Source: Microcaldota archaeon
GTDB taxonomy: Archaea > Micrarchaeota > Micrarchaeia > Anstonellales > Anstonellaceae
Assembly: GCA_021813025.1 (NCBI GenBank)
Contig: JAKAME010000025.1
Coordinates: forward strand, 1-18,376
Direction: 5' to 3'
DNA length: 18,376 bases
The position numbers and the translations under genes were made by a program. The notes below the pieces were generated by a model. That model was not told where the DNA came from, made no database searches, and was given only the letters and a program-made list of their open reading frames with translations. Of this stretch, positions 1 through 6,549 are shown piece after piece; the first letter of the stretch is position 1; every line of letters starts with the position of its first letter.

Positions 1-311
1 GAAGCCTCGGGCGCGCCTGAGGAGAGCATGCTGGCATAGAGCTGCTTTGCGCGGCCCTCCAAATCGGTGTCCGCGCAGAACACGAGAAGATGCGAGCAGG
101 TGGTGATTTGCGGCTGGTTCCATGAGACTGGCAGAAGCTCCTGCTTTGTCTTTGCATCAGAAATCACCTTGATGCGCCATGGCTGGAAATTGAAGGAGGA
201 GGCGGAGAGGCGGATGAGGTCGAGCAGGGCCTCCAGCTTCTCTGACTCCACCGCGCGCCCGTCGAATTTCTTGGCTGCGTAGCGTGCTTTCACTATCTCG
301 GAAAATTCCAT
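1..311 (-). CDS. nitroreductase family protein, 3' part outside window
   Basis: The reverse strand from an ATG at 311 reads without a stop to the window edge, giving 103 residues that begin MEFSEIVKARYAAKKFDGR. The RYAxKKFD segment and the following SSFNFQPWRIKVI segment are the N-terminal FMN-binding signature of the NfsB-like nitroreductase family. These homodimeric FMN enzymes reduce nitroaromatics, quinones or flavins with NAD(P)H. Family members are about 190-220 residues, so roughly half is present here. The start is fixed by a TATA-like element about 25 nt upstream, which implies a leaderless mRNA. The family call is firm, but the substrate cannot be told. No operon partner is visible upstream, because the next gene ends 200 nt away. 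Confidence 0.88.
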   Translation of the reverse strand, partial: MEFSEIVKARYAAKKFDGRAVESEKLEALLDLIRLSASSFNFQPWRIKVISDAKTKQELLPVSWNQPQITTCSHLLVFCADTDLEGRAKQLYASMLSSGAPEA

Positions 312-328
312 TCAAAACACCCCGATGC

Positions 329-341
329 GGAATATATGACA
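329..341 (-). promoter_or_regulatory. box A (TATA) promoter of the nitroreductase gene
   Basis: Read on the minus strand this is GTCATATATTCC, centred about 25 nt before the ATG at 311. That is the archaeal TATA-to-start distance expected for a leaderless transcript. A second AT-rich patch (CATATG) lies just upstream. Confidence 0.6.
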
Positions 342-510
342 TATGGAACATAGGACATTAAAATAGGATGCCCGGCCCGGCGCAAGGATGGGCTGCCGGG
401 AAGCCGGTGAGGCGGCCGAGAAGGGGCAGATATGCCTGCGGTGAGCGGGGCGGGAGGGATTATTTTGGTTTTTGGCTGGCGGGCCGATGAAGAGGCTGGC
501 TTGATTGTTT

Positions 511-1107
511 CTATTTTTTGGCTGCAGGCTGGCCGAAGAGCGGAAGGCCGGCCGGAGGCGAGTCGGCGAGGAGGTGGATTGCATAGCCGATGAAAAAGCC
601 TGCCGCCAGAGGCCAGGGGCTGTCGGAGAGGTGGATGACGGAGTTTAGCATCCCCACCGAGCCGGCCATCACTGCGGCGGTGGTCCATTGGTGGAAGGCG
701 TTTTTCGCCGGAATCCAGGCGACAAGAACCCATGAAAGCGCGTAGGCGGCGGCCAGCACCAGAATCGCCAGCCCGATTTGGCAGACTGCCCCGGAGTCGA
801 GGCCGGGCGAGACTGAGGCGATGGCTGAGACGGGGCAGTAGCCCTCGGCCATCGGCCAGAAAAACGGGAAGAGGAGGATGGCGAAGCCCATGAGCACTAT
901 GAGCACCATGGTCTGGAAAGTGGTGCGTATGAAGCCTGTGAGCACGTCTATGTCCGGAAAGAGCATGCCTGCAAGAAAGCCGGCCGCCACGAGGGTGGAG
1001 TCGGCAGGGCTGAGGCCGAGGCGCGAGGCCACGAAAAGCAGGACAAGGGGGATGACGAGGCCCAGCACGGTCTTGCGCGCGGTTGGGCCGGATAGAAGGC
1101 CGAGCAT
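511..1107 (-). CDS. YdjM-like (DUF457-type) integral membrane protein
   Basis: This 198-residue protein has about five to six hydrophobic segments (roughly 12-30, 38-55, 64-85, 110-132, 143-160 and 165-180). FPDIDV at residues 50-55 and GYAIHLLADS at 174-183 match the spaced acidic/His motifs of the YdjM/DUF457 family. These are annotated as membrane-bound metal-dependent hydrolases, but their reaction is poorly known. The usual central HRxxTHS motif is represented only by FHQWTTA (138-144), so one putative metal ligand set is altered and activity is uncertain. I chose the ATG at 1107 rather than an upstream in-frame ATG at 1179, because a TATA box sits about 26 nt before 1107 and the extra 24 residues would cover that promoter. 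It lies alone between the nitroreductase and serK-like genes, all on the minus strand. Confidence 0.72.
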   Translation of the reverse strand: MLGLLSGPTARKTVLGLVIPLVLLFVASRLGLSPADSTLVAAGFLAGMLFPDIDVLTGFIRTTFQTMVLIVLMGFAILLFPFFWPMAEGYCPVSAIASVSPGLDSGAVCQIGLAILVLAAAYALSWVLVAWIPAKNAFHQWTTAAVMAGSVGMLNSVIHLSDSPWPLAAGFFIGYAIHLLADSPPAGLPLFGQPAAKK

Positions 1108-1127
1108 GGAAGTAGAAGAGAAGGAAA

Positions 1128-1138
1128 TTGATATAAAC
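1128..1138 (-). promoter_or_regulatory. box A promoter of the YdjM-like gene
   Basis: The minus strand reads TGTTTATATCA, centred about 26 nt before the ATG at 1107. This is a strong consensus-like archaeal TATA element and predicts a leaderless mRNA. It also decides the start codon of the gene. Confidence 0.75.
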
Positions 1139-1165
1139 AGGGGCCGGGGAGCGCGCGGCTCTTTT

Positions 1166-1993
1166 TCAGTAAAGCACAATGACCGGCTCGGTGTAATACC
1201 TTGCCGAGCCGTAGCGCACGCGCTTGCGCACCATCTCGGAAATGTAGTTCCACGCCGCCTCCGGCGGCTCGTTGAGATAGCCCAGGTGCACGTTGAGGCG
1301 GATGATGCGGTTTGGAATCATGTGGCGCGTGCTTTTGGGAGGCAGGGGCCTGCCGGCGACGGCCTCGGCAATGACCTCTTCTTTTGTGAAGTTGCGGCGC
1401 ACCAGCACCGAATAGCCGTTGTCAAGGAAATAGCCCAAGCGCGAATCCTCCACGAAATGCAGGTCGGCGCCGGGGCCGTTGCCCTCCTCCGCCCCGCCGT
1501 CCGGCTTGCCGCGCAGCAAATCCACCATGCGCCGCTGGTCCTCAATCACGGTGCGAAGCTTCGGCTCGCTGGATGGGAAGAGGGTGCAGGAGTCCTTTTT
1601 CCCCTGCCTCTGGACAAGCATGAAGGCGGCCTCCATGCGCTCAAGAGCCGAATGGCCTGCCTTGAAATCGACCTTCTCGCCCCCGCCCAGACGCGAGACG
1701 GGCAGGGTCTTGGTTGCAAGATACCAGCCGCCAATATGGATTGAGGGGTCATGGTAGTCCACCACCTGGCAGACGGCGTGCTCTGTCTTGAGCGAGGCCA
1801 GCACGGCGCGGCGGTGGTTGCCGTCCAGCACCACGTGGCGGTCCTTGTCCACTATGATGGGGTCCACGAGGCGGCCCAAGTTGAGCATGTTCTCGCGCAG
1901 GTTGCGCTCGTTGGCCTCCAGCGTCTGCTCGTGGATTTTGAGCTCCTCGATGGGGAGGATTTGAAGCTTTTCCAGAATCTCGTCGGCAAGCAT
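1166..1993 (-). CDS. serK: SerK-like ParB/Srx-fold protein (ADP-dependent serine kinase family)
   Basis: This 275-residue protein has a ParB/sulfiredoxin-like N-terminal domain: HEQ at residues 21-23 and VVLDGNHRR at 54-62. A C-terminal segment, FTKEEV...PPKSTRHMIP (202-226), closely resembles the equivalent region of Thermococcus kodakarensis SerK. In that enzyme the Glu of HEQ and the Asp of DGHH are active-site residues; both are kept here (E22 and D57), while the first His of DGHH is Asn59. SerK phosphorylates free L-serine with ADP to O-phosphoserine. A role in phosphoserine supply fits the serA-aminotransferase pair 7 kb away, but that link is inference. A tail of about 35 residues (241-275) extends past the usual family end. 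The start is uncertain: 1993 begins the conserved domain, but an in-frame ATG at 2095 lies nearer the promoter. Another ParB-fold function (DNA binding or CTP hydrolysis) is the main alternative. Confidence 0.68.
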   Translation of the reverse strand: MLADEILEKLQILPIEELKIHEQTLEANERNLRENMLNLGRLVDPIIVDKDRHVVLDGNHRRAVLASLKTEHAVCQVVDYHDPSIHIGGWYLATKTLPVSRLGGGEKVDFKAGHSALERMEAAFMLVQRQGKKDSCTLFPSSEPKLRTVIEDQRRMVDLLRGKPDGGAEEGNGPGADLHFVEDSRLGYFLDNGYSVLVRRNFTKEEVIAEAVAGRPLPPKSTRHMIPNRIIRLNVHLGYLNEPPEAAWNYISEMVRKRVRYGSARYYTEPVIVLY

Positions 1994-2120
1994 GGGGGAA
2001 CACCGGGAGGATGCAGGCCAGCGCGCAAACCCAAGGCCGCATGAGAGGGCGGGTCGGGCGTCTTTTCCGGTCGCATTAGCGGGCGCGCTAGGCATCTTTC
2101 CAATCCCGTTTTGAACCGAC

Positions 2121-2132
2121 GCATTTTTTAAG
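2121..2132. promoter_or_regulatory. shared AT-rich core promoter between divergent genes
   Basis: CATTTTTTAAGG is the only AT-rich element in the GC-rich gap between the serK-like gene (minus) and the membrane protein gene (plus). It lies about 38 nt before the plus-strand ATG at 2166. On the other side it is about 30 nt before an in-frame minus-strand ATG at 2095, but 130 nt before the conserved-domain start at 1993. It may serve both directions. Confidence 0.45.
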
Positions 2133-2165
2133 GGCGCGCCCCTGTGCTGATGCGGTGCAAGACAC

Positions 2166-2633
2166 ATGGAGAGGAACGGCAACCGACTCATCCGCATCAT
2201 CTCGCTGATTTTCACAATCACCATGGGCCTGCTCGTCGTGCTGGGCGCGATGGTGATGATGTTCGGAAACTTCGAGCTGGGCGTCATCCTCTTCATTCTT
2301 GGGCTTGTGCTCGTCATTTCCAACGAGAGCATACTGCCGCGGCTCAAGCGCGTGCGGAGCAACAACCCCAACATCGAGCCGGGGCTGGTGGAGGAAGTGC
2401 TCAACCTCGCCATCATAGGCTACACGCCCCCCGTGGTGCTTGGCGCCTATCTTTTCTTCACCGGCGCCGTGGATTTCAAGCTCATCATATTCATGGCCGC
2501 CAGCTTCACGGTGGTGACCATGAAGATTTTCGCGAAAATAATGGCCAGCCGCTATGCTTATAGGCCACTGGGGGGAGAGGAGATTTACCAGTACCAGGCT
2601 GCGGCCGAGGAGTATTCCGAGCCGGGAGTTTAG
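2166..2633 (+). CDS. small four-helix membrane protein, function unknown
   Basis: The 155-residue product has four hydrophobic helices at about residues 9-33, 38-54, 80-100 and 104-126. A basic loop (PRLKRVRSNN, 58-67) follows helix 2, which suggests that the loop is cytoplasmic. The polar tail contains YQYQAAAEEYSEPGV. I recognise no family and no catalytic motif. The ATG at 2166 is the first that covers helix 1 completely. The gene is divergent from the serK-like gene and convergent with the next small gene, so it is probably monocistronic. Codon use and GC match the neighbours. Confidence 0.72.
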   Translation: MERNGNRLIRIISLIFTITMGLLVVLGAMVMMFGNFELGVILFILGLVLVISNESILPRLKRVRSNNPNIEPGLVEEVLNLAIIGYTPPVVLGAYLFFTGAVDFKLIIFMAASFTVVTMKIFAKIMASRYAYRPLGGEEIYQYQAAAEEYSEPGV

Positions 2634-2688
2634 AAAGAGAAAAAGAAATCGCCCGCTCGGGAAGAGAAAACTGCCCGCTTCTTTTCGC
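2634..2688. terminator. convergent intergenic spacer with possible terminators
   Basis: This spacer lies between two convergent genes. It contains a purine-rich tract, then an imperfect inverted pairing of GAAAAAGAA (about 2639-2647) with TTCTTTTC (2679-2686), and a repeated GCCCGCT. The pyrimidine run CTTCTTTTC on the plus strand could stop the upstream membrane protein transcript. The evidence is weak and rests on position and composition. Confidence 0.3.
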
Positions 2689-2979
2689 CTACCAAATCTG
2701 CTTTCCGTAGTATTTTTCCACCAGCTCGAGTATTCGCGCTTTCTGATGCGAGTTTAGCGAGACGTGGATTTGCCCTGTCTTCTTCAGCCACGTGATGAGC
2801 CCCTCGTTGAGCAGCTCTCGCGCCAGCTCTTCTGCCTGCGCGCGGGCGGCTTGAGGCAGGGCGCTTCTGACGTTCTCCAGCTCAGTGTGCTTTGCACCCC
2901 AGCGGCGATGGCGGGCGAGCTTGTAGAGAATGTGCGCCTTGAACTGCTCGCGCGAATAAATGATGGAGGGAGAAGGCAT
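2689..2979 (-). CDS. small basic protein, probable winged-helix DNA-binding fold
   Basis: The 96-residue product reads as a compact helical domain, with helices at about 9-23, 30-38 and 43-59. It is followed by ITWLKKTGQIHVSLN (62-76), which has the form of a beta-hairpin wing, and a final helix (77-92). The pattern of a C-terminal recognition-like helix (RAQAEELARELLNEGLI) followed by a wing is typical of small archaeal winged-helix proteins. No specific family is recognised. The start at 2979 is supported by a TATA box 30-38 nt upstream. It is divergent from another winged-helix gene at 3097, so the two may share control of the AT-rich region between them. Confidence 0.7.
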   Translation of the reverse strand: MPSPSIIYSREQFKAHILYKLARHRRWGAKHTELENVRSALPQAARAQAEELARELLNEGLITWLKKTGQIHVSLNSHQKARILELVEKYYGKQIW

Positions 2980-3007
2980 GCCAACCGGAAGAGGAGGCGC
3001 TTGCTTC

Positions 3008-3016
3008 GTTTATATC
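3008..3016 (-). promoter_or_regulatory. box A promoter of the small gene at 2979
   Basis: The minus strand reads GATATAAAC, centred about 33 nt before the ATG at 2979. This would give a short leader of about seven nt. Confidence 0.65.
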
Positions 3017-3043
3017 CGCACAGAGGGCGGCTTTCCAGTGCAT

Positions 3044-3060
3044 AGTATATAATTATAAAT
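3044..3060 (+). promoter_or_regulatory. box A promoter with palindromic core, regulator gene at 3097
   Basis: This AT-only stretch contains the perfect palindrome TATAATTATA (3048-3057). It lies 37-53 nt before the ATG at 3097, which leaves room for a leader of about 15-20 nt that carries a Shine-Dalgarno site. A loosely matching inverted arm ATTATAC (3076-3082) faces GTATATAAT (3045-3053), so an operator for a dimeric regulator may overlap the promoter. Confidence 0.55.
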
Positions 3061-3085
3061 ATTGATATCCACCAGATTATACATC

Positions 3086-3094
3086 AAGGTGATT
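3086..3094 (+). promoter_or_regulatory. ribosome binding site AAGGTGATT
   Basis: The GGTGAT core matches the complement of the 16S rRNA 3' end and lies about 3-8 nt before the ATG at 3097. It fixes that start and shows that this organism uses Shine-Dalgarno initiation for leadered genes. The same GGTGATT recurs before serA. Confidence 0.75.
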
Positions 3095-3096
3095 GA

Positions 3097-3447
3097 ATGG
3101 GGGAGAAATCGTTGTTCCTGCAGTTCTTCGGCTACAGCCCGAACTTCCGCATGATTGACTTCCTGCTTGAGCACAGGCTGGAGGATTTCACCAAGACAGA
3201 CATAGCAAAGGGGGCCGGAATTTCGTGGGCAAGCCTGTTCAACCACTGGGAAGCTCTGGAGGAGCACGGCATAGTCAAGCCCACCCGCACAATCGGGCGG
3301 GCGACACTCTACCAGCTCGACGAGGCCTCGCCTATTGTGAAACGGCTCAAATCCATCGAGATGGCGCTGATGGAGGAGGCCGGCGGGGCGCGGAGGGAGA
3401 AGGTGCTTGTCAGGGCCGGCGCGAATAAAACTGCCCGGCGTAGCTGA
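3097..3447 (+). CDS. winged helix-turn-helix transcriptional regulator
   Basis: The 116-residue product has the layout of a widespread archaeal winged-helix family. It contains FGYSPNFRMIDFLLEHRLEDFTKTDIA, a helix-turn-helix (AKGAGISWASLFNHWEALE, about 47-66) and the wing EHGIVKPTRTIGRATLYQL (about 67-85). These proteins bind DNA as dimers, and many are local repressors. The C-terminal tail is basic (REK...RAGANKTARRS). The start is set by a good GGTGAT ribosome binding site. The position next to a divergent small DNA-binding gene, with an AT-rich palindromic region between them, suggests local autoregulation, which is inference. The target genes are unknown. Confidence 0.85.
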   Translation: MGEKSLFLQFFGYSPNFRMIDFLLEHRLEDFTKTDIAKGAGISWASLFNHWEALEEHGIVKPTRTIGRATLYQLDEASPIVKRLKSIEMALMEEAGGARREKVLVRAGANKTARRS

Positions 3448-3478
3448 GTGGCGCGTGCCGGGTTCTGGCGCAAGCCAG
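3433..3478. terminator. two tandem hairpins after the regulator gene
   Basis: The first stem pairs CCCGGC (3434-3439) with GCCGGG (3457-3462) and spans the regulator's stop codon. The second is a perfect five-base stem, CTGGC (3465-3469) with GCCAG (3474-3478), closed by a GCAA (GNRA-type) tetraloop. They lie between convergent genes and may act as an mRNA 3'-end structure. There is no long T-run directly after them on the plus strand. Confidence 0.45.
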
Positions 3479-3506
3479 CCTGATTCAGTCTTATTCCATT
3501 CCCGCC

Positions 3507-5138
3507 TCATTTTCTCAAAAGCCGCATGAACGCCCCAATCTCGCGCTGCACCCGCGCAAGACCGCCGGCCACGTTGCGCGAGCCGGCCATTCCCCCGCGC
3601 ACCAGCCCGCCTGCCGCGCGCAGGGAGCGCTGCGTCCCCTCCCCCACGGCGCGCAGGCCAGCCTGCGAGACTTCGCCGATGCGGCGCGTGGCGCGCGCCG
3701 TCCTGCCCGCTTCTGTCTGCGCAAGATGAAGGCCTGCCTCCGAGACATAGGCAAGGCTGCGGCTGAGGTGGCGCGTGGGCTGCGCAGCCAGCACCTCCCA
3801 CAAAAACTTGTTGCCAGTCATTCCGGATTCGAATGTGTGGGGCGAGAAGCGGGGCAGGAACCATGCGGACGCGGCATAGCGCGCCATGGCGCTGATGAAG
3901 AATATGGCTATGAAGGGGGCTGGGTCGAGAGGGCCGGAATGAGGCCAGAGAATCAGGAGAGCGCCGCCAAGCAGCATGCCTCCCAGCGAGCCGAAGCCTT
4001 TTGCGAAATTGTAGGCCGCGGTCTGGGCGGTGCGCATGGAGCGGTCCGGGTTGGAGATGTTGTAGTTGAATGCGGCCAGCTCGAAGCCCGACCATGCGAG
4101 GCCGGAGAAGACCTGCGCGAAGAAGAGCCACCAGAAGGAATGGTCGAACACCCACAAAAGCGCTATTGCGGGGACGAGGAAGCCGGTGCCGAAAAGCACG
4201 GCGCGGTTGCCGAAGCGGTCGATGACCCGGCCCCAGTAGCTGAAGAGAAGGAACTTCGCAAGAGTCTGCGCAATGCACAGTATTGACCAGGTGGTGTAGT
4301 CCATCTTGAGGATGGCGAGCATATAGATGTCGAAGAAGGGGGAGGCGACGTAGGTGGCGGTGATGAGCGCGCCAACGTAGAGGCTGAAACGGCGGTTCTC
4401 GGCCATGGCAGGCGAGGAGAGGAAGACCCCCCACAGTGGTGCGGCTGCGGCGGCCGCGCCGGAGCCTCTGGCCGGCCCGGCAGAAACCGCCCGATGGTCC
4501 GACATGCGGGAGAGGAAAAAGCCCGAGGCCGTGCGGGCGAGGAAGGCTATGAAGAAAATGAATGCAAACGACTGCAAAGGCGGCCAGCCGGAATGGTCCA
4601 GCATCCAGCCTGCCGCAAGCAGGGAGAGCAGCTGCACAAGCACGCTGATGCGCGAGCGGGCGGCGAAATAGGAGCCGCGCTCCGAAGCCTGCACAAGCTC
4701 GGCCATCCACGCGCTCCAAGCGGGATTGATTATCTGGCCGAAAATCTGGTAAAGGCAGAAAAGGACCAGCACTGCCGGCAGGATGGAGGAGGCGGGGGAG
4801 GGCAGGAATGAGGAGGAGGCCCACCATGCGAGCAGCGCAAGCGGCAGCCACACAAGCGCTTGGAGAAATACTCCTGCAGCCAGGGCGAGGCGGCGGTTCT
4901 TTATCCTCGATTCGAGCGGCAGGGCGAAGAGCTGCGAGAGCGCGCCCAAAAATTGCGGGCCTGTCTGCAAAATGCCGGAAAAGCCCGCGTCAGCTCCGAG
5001 GCGGATGGCGAAGGGATTGACGTAAGACTCGCCGGCTCCGACCATCACCGCCCAGAAAGCGCCGTCTTTGAGCGAGGAGGATTTGGAAGCCTGCCGCTCG
5101 CGGTAGGTGTAGCCGTTCTCGTCGCGCTCTTCAGCCAT
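3507..5138 (-). CDS. major facilitator superfamily (MFS) transporter
   Basis: The 543-residue product has about 12 transmembrane segments between residues 30 and 445. The N-terminal SLKDGAFWAVMVGAGESYVNPF segment and QTGPQFLGALSQL are typical of an archaeal/bacterial MFS subgroup of unknown substrate. The inter-helix loop ESRIKNRRLALA (about 76-87) corresponds to the MFS motif A region after helix 2. A second half begins near residue 240 (SSPAMAENRRFSLYVGALI). Unusually, the last 90 or so residues form an Ala/Arg/Gly-rich cytoplasmic tail (AQTEAGRTARATRRIG...) that looks like amphipathic helix. The gene starts 33 nt after serS ends on the same strand, so the two are probably cotranscribed. 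Only a weak GAGGGG precedes the ATG at 5138. The substrate cannot be inferred. Confidence 0.85.
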   Translation of the reverse strand: MAEERDENGYTYRERQASKSSSLKDGAFWAVMVGAGESYVNPFAIRLGADAGFSGILQTGPQFLGALSQLFALPLESRIKNRRLALAAGVFLQALVWLPLALLAWWASSSFLPSPASSILPAVLVLFCLYQIFGQIINPAWSAWMAELVQASERGSYFAARSRISVLVQLLSLLAAGWMLDHSGWPPLQSFAFIFFIAFLARTASGFFLSRMSDHRAVSAGPARGSGAAAAAAPLWGVFLSSPAMAENRRFSLYVGALITATYVASPFFDIYMLAILKMDYTTWSILCIAQTLAKFLLFSYWGRVIDRFGNRAVLFGTGFLVPAIALLWVFDHSFWWLFFAQVFSGLAWSGFELAAFNYNISNPDRSMRTAQTAAYNFAKGFGSLGGMLLGGALLILWPHSGPLDPAPFIAIFFISAMARYAASAWFLPRFSPHTFESGMTGNKFLWEVLAAQPTRHLSRSLAYVSEAGLHLAQTEAGRTARATRRIGEVSQAGLRAVGEGTQRSLRAAGGLVRGGMAGSRNVAGGLARVQREIGAFMRLLRK

Positions 5139-5171
5139 GGCCCCAACCCCTCGCGTCCTGCCCCATTGGCC

Positions 5172-6458
5172 TTAGAACTCAATCCTTTCCGCTCCCATGA
5201 AATCCTGCAACGGCTTGGGTATTGCCACGCCGGATTCGTCCTGGAAATTTTCGAGGATGGCGATGAGGGTGCGGCCAACGGCCAAACCAGAACCATTCAG
5301 CATGTGCACATATTCGTTGTGCCCCTCCCTTCTGAACTTTGTCTGCGAGCGGCGGGCCTGGAAATCTGTGCAGTTGGAGCAGGAGGAAATCTCGCGGTAG
5401 GTGTCTTGCGAGGGCAGCCAGACTTCGAGGTCATAGGTTTTCGCGGAAGCAAAGCCCATGTCGCCTGCGCACAGCAGGCGGGTGCGGTAGGGAAGGCCGA
5501 GCCCTCGCAGCACGCTCTCGGCATCAAGCACAAGGGATTCGAGCTCGTCATAAGAGCGCTCCGGCAGGGAGTACTTGAACAGCTCCACCTTGTGGAACTG
5601 GTGCTGGCGCAGATAGCCCTTGATGTCCTTCTGGTAGTTGCCTGCCTCCGAGCGGAAGCATGGGGAGAGGGCTGCATATTTGCGGGGAAGCGCGGTTTCC
5701 TCAAGCACTTCGCCTGCATGCAAATTGCCCAAAGGCACTTCTGCCGTGGGTATGAGCCAGAATGAGTTTGGGCCGGCAGGGCCCATGGCCTCCGCTCCGG
5801 AAGCTGCCCTATACTGGTCTTCGGCGAATTTCGGCAGCTGGCCGGTGCCCGTCATTGTCTTGGTGCTGACAAGATACGGGACAACCACTTCGGTGTAGCC
5901 GTTCATCCTTGCTTTCGCCAGCATGTAGTGGGCCAGCGCCCATTCAAGGCGCGCCAATTCGCCGAAAAGAACGGTGAAGCGCGAGCCTGAAAGCCTGACG
6001 CCCCGCTCGAAATCAAGAAGAGAGGGAAAGAGGTCGTAGTGGGGCTTGACGTCGCGGCTCGTCTTGTCCGGCTTGCCCCACTTTCTCACTTCCACATTGC
6101 CGCTCTCGTCCGCTCCAAGAGGCACGCTCTCGTGCGGCATGTTCGGAATTGTGAGCAGAATCTGCTCCATTTGTTTTTCCAGCTCGCCGGCCTGCTCGTC
6201 CAGCACCTTGATTTTGGACGAGATGTCCTGCGTCTGGCGGATGATTGGGGAAACGTCCTGTCCGGCCTTCTTGGCCGCGTTTATTTCCATGCTCAGCTTG
6301 TTTCTCTCGGCCTTGAGCTTGTCGCCCGATGACTTGACCTGACGCCACGCCGCGTCAAGCTGGAGGATTTGCTCTATCGGCTCGGTGGGGGCGTTGCGCT
6401 TCTTGAGCGCAAGGCGGAACGGCTGGGCGTCGGTGCGGATGGCTTTGAGGTCAAGCAT
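5172..6458 (-). CDS. serS: seryl-tRNA synthetase (class II)
   Basis: The 428-residue length is typical of the standard, not the rare methanogen, SerRS. Residues 1-105 form the antiparallel coiled-coil tRNA-binding arm. TAEVPL (238-243) is the serine-binding TxE loop, CFRSEAGN (267-274) is class II motif 2, and NGSGLAVGRTLIAILEN (388-404) is motif 3 with the ATP-binding Arg396. REISSCSNCTDFQARR (355-370) is also family-typical. The enzyme charges tRNA-Ser, and where present tRNA-Sec, in the cytosol. The start at 6458 is supported by a TATA-like element 26 nt upstream, which makes the mRNA leaderless. The MFS gene follows 33 nt downstream. A small Ala/Gly/Pro-rich insertion (about 219-230) is the only oddity. 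Confidence 0.97.
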   Translation of the reverse strand: MLDLKAIRTDAQPFRLALKKRNAPTEPIEQILQLDAAWRQVKSSGDKLKAERNKLSMEINAAKKAGQDVSPIIRQTQDISSKIKVLDEQAGELEKQMEQILLTIPNMPHESVPLGADESGNVEVRKWGKPDKTSRDVKPHYDLFPSLLDFERGVRLSGSRFTVLFGELARLEWALAHYMLAKARMNGYTEVVVPYLVSTKTMTGTGQLPKFAEDQYRAASGAEAMGPAGPNSFWLIPTAEVPLGNLHAGEVLEETALPRKYAALSPCFRSEAGNYQKDIKGYLRQHQFHKVELFKYSLPERSYDELESLVLDAESVLRGLGLPYRTRLLCAGDMGFASAKTYDLEVWLPSQDTYREISSCSNCTDFQARRSQTKFRREGHNEYVHMLNGSGLAVGRTLIAILENFQDESGVAIPKPLQDFMGAERIEF

Positions 6459-6479
6459 GAGATAGCATTGACCCCATGA

Positions 6480-6488
6480 GTTTTAAAC
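6480..6488 (-). promoter_or_regulatory. box A promoter of serS
   Basis: The minus strand reads GTTTAAAAC, centred 26 nt before the ATG at 6458, as expected for a leaderless archaeal transcript. Confidence 0.65.
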
Positions 6489-6518
6489 AGCTTTTGCAGT
6501 CCGATGGCGGGGCGAGGG

Positions 6519-6526
6519 TTTATATA
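6519..6526 (+). promoter_or_regulatory. box A promoter of the repeat protein gene
   Basis: TTTATATA is a near-consensus archaeal TATA box. Its centre lies about 27 nt before the ATG at 6550, which predicts transcription starting at or next to the start codon. It is separate from the serS box, so the divergent genes have independent core promoters. Confidence 0.8.
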
Positions 6527-6549
6527 CTCATTTTTACATAATCTCTAAC

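Noticed and set aside
469..540. two imperfect 26-nt direct repeats beginning TTTTTGGCTG around the YdjM-like gene's stop
   Set aside because: The match decays after about ten bases and the rest is common GC-rich sequence, so it is not supportable as an element.
1994..2416. N-terminal extension of the SerK-like ORF up to 2416
   Set aside because: It would run through the divergent membrane protein gene. The added sequence is Ser/Arg-rich and lacks any domain.
3431..3510. tRNA-like start GCCCGGCGTAGCTGAGTGG
   Set aside because: It resembles an acceptor/D-arm, but no anticodon arm, TTC loop or matching 3' acceptor strand follows. The pairing found is two simple hairpins.
3010..4851. 613-codon minus-strand ORF overlapping the MFS gene
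   Set aside because: Its translation is Pro/Arg/His-rich without domains. It is a frame shadow of the MFS gene, whose own frame gives a clear 12-helix protein.
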